Source of the DNA: Calditrichota bacterium
GTDB taxonomy: Bacteria > CLD3
Direction: 5' to 3'
Length of the DNA: 64,000 nt
Assembly (NCBI GenBank): GCA_008501735.1
Contig: QQUF01000005.1
Coordinates: forward strand, 8,634-72,633
In this document: positions 61,961 to 64,000 of the stretch, piece by piece
How positions within the stretch are numbered: position 1 is the first letter of the stretch
Layout of the letters: each line of letters starts with the position of its first letter
Notes under the pieces: model-generated
Told to the model about the DNA's origin: nothing
Database searches by the model: none
Seen by the model: the letters and a program-made list of their open reading frames with translations, nothing else
Made by a program: the position numbers and the translations under genes

Positions 61961-64000
61961 TTAGAGATTGTGTTTTTTCAAAAGTCGGTAGAGCTTTTCT
62001 CTTTTTACATCAAGTGTAATTGCTGTTTTAGACTTGTTGCCGCTGTTCTTCTTTAATTCTGAAGCAAGTATTTTTTTCATTACGAAGTCAAGTTTCTCGT
62101 CTAAAGTATCTCCAGCGAAATCCTCGGATTCAGATGTTCTAATTTGTTTCGTCGGTTGGTTCTTTTGTACAAAACCCAACTCTTTGGGGTTTATTGGTAA
62201 ATTATCTTTTTTCATTACAAGTCCTTTGGCAATGGTATTTTCTAATTCTCTTACATTGCCAGACCAGTTCTGTTCTTGCAAAAGAATTAAGGAATCAGGT
62301 GTAAGTCCTGCAACTTTCTTGCCAGCATCTTTGCAAAGTTTTTCTAAAAAGAAATTTGCAAGTAAAGGAATGTCTTCTGATCGCTCTCGTAAAGGTGGAA
62401 CTTCGATTTTTAAAACATTCAAGCGGTGGTAAAGGTCTTCTCTGAAATTTCCTTTTTTAACTTCATTCTCTAAATTTTTGTGAGTTGCCACAATCACTCG
62501 TAAATCAATTTTTACAGCCTTTTCACCACCGACTCTGGTAATCTCTTTTTCCTGAATTGCTCTAAGGAACTTCGCTTGCAGTTCTAAAGACAATTCTCCG
62601 ATTTCATCAAGGAAAAGTGTTCCGCCATTTGAAAGTTCAAACTTTCCTCTTTTGACTGAAATTGCTCCTGTGAATGAGCCTTTCTCGTGTCCGAAGAGTT
62701 CGCTTTCGGCTAAGTCTTTTGGAATTGTTGCACAATTTAAAACAACGAATGGTTTTGAATTTCGATTACTGAGTTTGTGCAAAGCTCCTGCAACAAGTTC
62801 TTTTCCTGTTCCTGTTTCTCCGTGAATGTAAACAGGGAAATTTACTTTTGAAGCATTTTCGATTGCACTGTAAAGCTCTTGCATTTTCAGACTGTTCCCA
62901 ACGAAAATTCCAAGCCCACGAATTTCTGATTCTATTTTAAGTTTGAGTGCTTCTTGTTGCCTCAAAAGAATTGGTGAAAGAACTTTTGCAATGTCTTCAA
63001 CTTGCTTCAAATCTTCTTTGCTAAAAAATCCGAATTTTATTTTTGTCCTTTGGAGATACAAAGCTCCACAAATTTTTCCGCTAATTTCCAAAGGAACTGC
63101 GATTACTGAAAGAAATGCTTTGCCAACTACACTTAGATTTTCTTGGAATTGCTCCGTGTGAGTTGCGTCTTCAATGAGAATTGCCTTTTGGTTTTCGATT
63201 GCCTTAGAAAGAATTCCTGAACTGTAATCAATTTCTTCGTCTTGTAGTTTTGAAGAAATCGCACAGGTTTCAAATTCATTTGTTTTTTCATTTTTTAAAA
63301 TTATTTGACAACCGTTGGCTTTGTATTCGTCTGTTAAAAACCCAAGAATTTCAGAAAAGGCTGTTTCGGGATTCATCCATTTTACTAAGGACTTTAAAAG
63401 GTCAGGACTAACTGTTTTCGGTCGAAAAACCAATGTTTTGAGTTTTTCGGCTCTAATTTTATACAGTAATACATTACTCTCTTTGAAAAGTAACTCAGCT
63501 TTTTCAATAGCTTTTTCTTTGTAGGAATCAATTTCATCTAAACTCAAAACCTTTGTACCTAAGTCATAGCTTTTGATTCCAAGTTTTGTGATGTAAAAAA
63601 GTGCATCAGAAGTAATATTTTCCTGTTTTGATTTTTCTGAAACCATTTTGAAAAAATGAATAGCCTCTTCGTGCTTTCCTTCTTCAAATTTAAGTAGATT
63701 TGTTAAGTTGTTAATTTTGTAATAAAAAACTTCAAAATCTCCATTCTCCGTAATTTCCAAAGATTTTTGAACCAATCTTTTAACTTCTTTAAACTCCCCA
63801 TTTTCATATAAAAGTTCTGCTTTTTCGAGAGAAAATTGAGCTAAGTAATGACTATGGTTTAATCCCTCTGCAAGTGAAATAGCTTTGTCAAAACACTCCA
63901 ATGATTTTGCATAATTTTTCTTAGAACTATATATTTTGGCTTCGTAAAAAATACAGAATGAAAGTCCATTTTTATTTTGCAATTCTTCATAGATTTCTCT
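61961..64000 (-). CDS. Sigma-54-dependent activator with TPR and GAF sensors, start outside the window
   Basis: At least 679 codons in the window; the frame is open to base 64000 without an ATG or stop, so the N-terminus is missing. TPR-like helices (YAKSLECFDKAISLAEG, FEEGKHEEAIHFFKM) at the visible N-terminus, GAF domain (about 215-350; KAILIEDATHTEQF, AFLSVIAVPLEISG), AAA+ domain with GETGTGKE, canonical GSFTGA loop, FLDEIGE and RxxR fingers, then a short HTH (TAITLDVKREKLYRLLKKHNL). No receiver domain, so it is not phospho-controlled. It lies upstream of the propeller array, on the same strand. Confidence 0.93.
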   Translation of the reverse strand, partial: REIYEELQNKNGLSFCIFYEAKIYSSKKNYAKSLECFDKAISLAEGLNHSHYLAQFSLEKAELLYENGEFKEVKRLVQKSLEITENGDFEVFYYKINNLTNLLKFEEGKHEEAIHFFKMVSEKSKQENITSDALFYITKLGIKSYDLGTKVLSLDEIDSYKEKAIEKAELLFKESNVLLYKIRAEKLKTLVFRPKTVSPDLLKSLVKWMNPETAFSEILGFLTDEYKANGCQIILKNEKTNEFETCAISSKLQDEEIDYSSGILSKAIENQKAILIEDATHTEQFQENLSVVGKAFLSVIAVPLEISGKICGALYLQRTKIKFGFFSKEDLKQVEDIAKVLSPILLRQQEALKLKIESEIRGLGIFVGNSLKMQELYSAIENASKVNFPVYIHGETGTGKELVAGALHKLSNRNSKPFVVLNCATIPKDLAESELFGHEKGSFTGAISVKRGKFELSNGGTLFLDEIGELSLELQAKFLRAIQEKEITRVGGEKAVKIDLRVIVATHKNLENEVKKGNFREDLYHRLNVLKIEVPPLRERSEDIPLLANFFLEKLCKDAGKKVAGLTPDSLILLQEQNWSGNVRELENTIAKGLVMKKDNLPINPKELGFVQKNQPTKQIRTSESEDFAGDTLDEKLDFVMKKILASELKKNSGNKSKTAITLDVKREKLYRLLKKHNL

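Noticed and set aside
1-64000. tRNA, rRNA and CRISPR loci
   Set aside because: I looked for T-arm motifs, rRNA core motifs and short direct repeats and saw none; a covariance search was not possible.

Overview
The window is visibly AT-rich, densely coding bacterial DNA. At least ten genes encode secreted proteins that share one C-terminal tail: a QNYPNPFNPxT-type stretch, then a FlgD-like fold with VxWNGTD and VSSGxYFYK motifs. That is the sorting domain of type IX secretion (T9SS) cargo. Together with several TTG start codons and hairpin-rich intergenic repeats, it points to the Bacteroidota/Chlorobiota/Ignavibacteriota side of the FCB group, perhaps an Ignavibacterium- or Kapabacteria-like organism. 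The phylum is an inference; no rRNA or tRNA gene was seen.

Left part (1-9.6 kb): the 3' part of purC, a GNAT acetyltransferase, an alpha/beta hydrolase, a synonymously diverged second copy of the last 81 bp of purC, an attC-like palindromic site and a single-chain GmrSD-like (DUF262/DUF1524) nuclease. This looks like an accessory insertion next to purC. Then come a T9SS LVIVD-type protein, a flavin-binding oxidase-like protein and dnaG. 9.6-21 kb: rsgA; a minus-strand run of sigma-54 activator, acylphosphatase, CxxxY-type ccmE, beta-helix lipoprotein and a giant CotH/lamin-tail T9SS protein; clpP; a hybrid histidine kinase.

21-38.7 kb is mostly metabolic and housekeeping: an ATP-grasp ligase beside a diaminopimelate-decarboxylase-like enzyme, a SRAP protein, a four-gene GNAT/VOC/DinB-like/methyltransferase cluster, an amino-acid permease with cytosolic regulatory domains, an RlmL-like rRNA methyltransferase, a tesA/ybbA-like divergent pair, cysK, a membrane spermidine-synthase-like protein, a 2-hydroxyacid dehydrogenase and several small proteins. 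38.9-52 kb: a T9SS protein behind a sigma-54-like promoter, holA, a LytS/LytR-type two-component pair, purN, and three T9SS genes with almost identical tails (two beta-helix proteins and a subtilase).

52.7-64 kb holds the most coherent accessory system: four consecutive minus-strand T9SS beta-propeller genes (three with exactly seven FG-GAP-like units, one with six YWTD units). They lie directly downstream of a TPR-GAF-AAA+-HTH sigma-54 activator gene. The 447-bp gap between activator and array carries a sigma-54-like promoter and several copies of a palindromic element at enhancer distance. My reading is that the activator switches on surface propeller proteins exported by T9SS.
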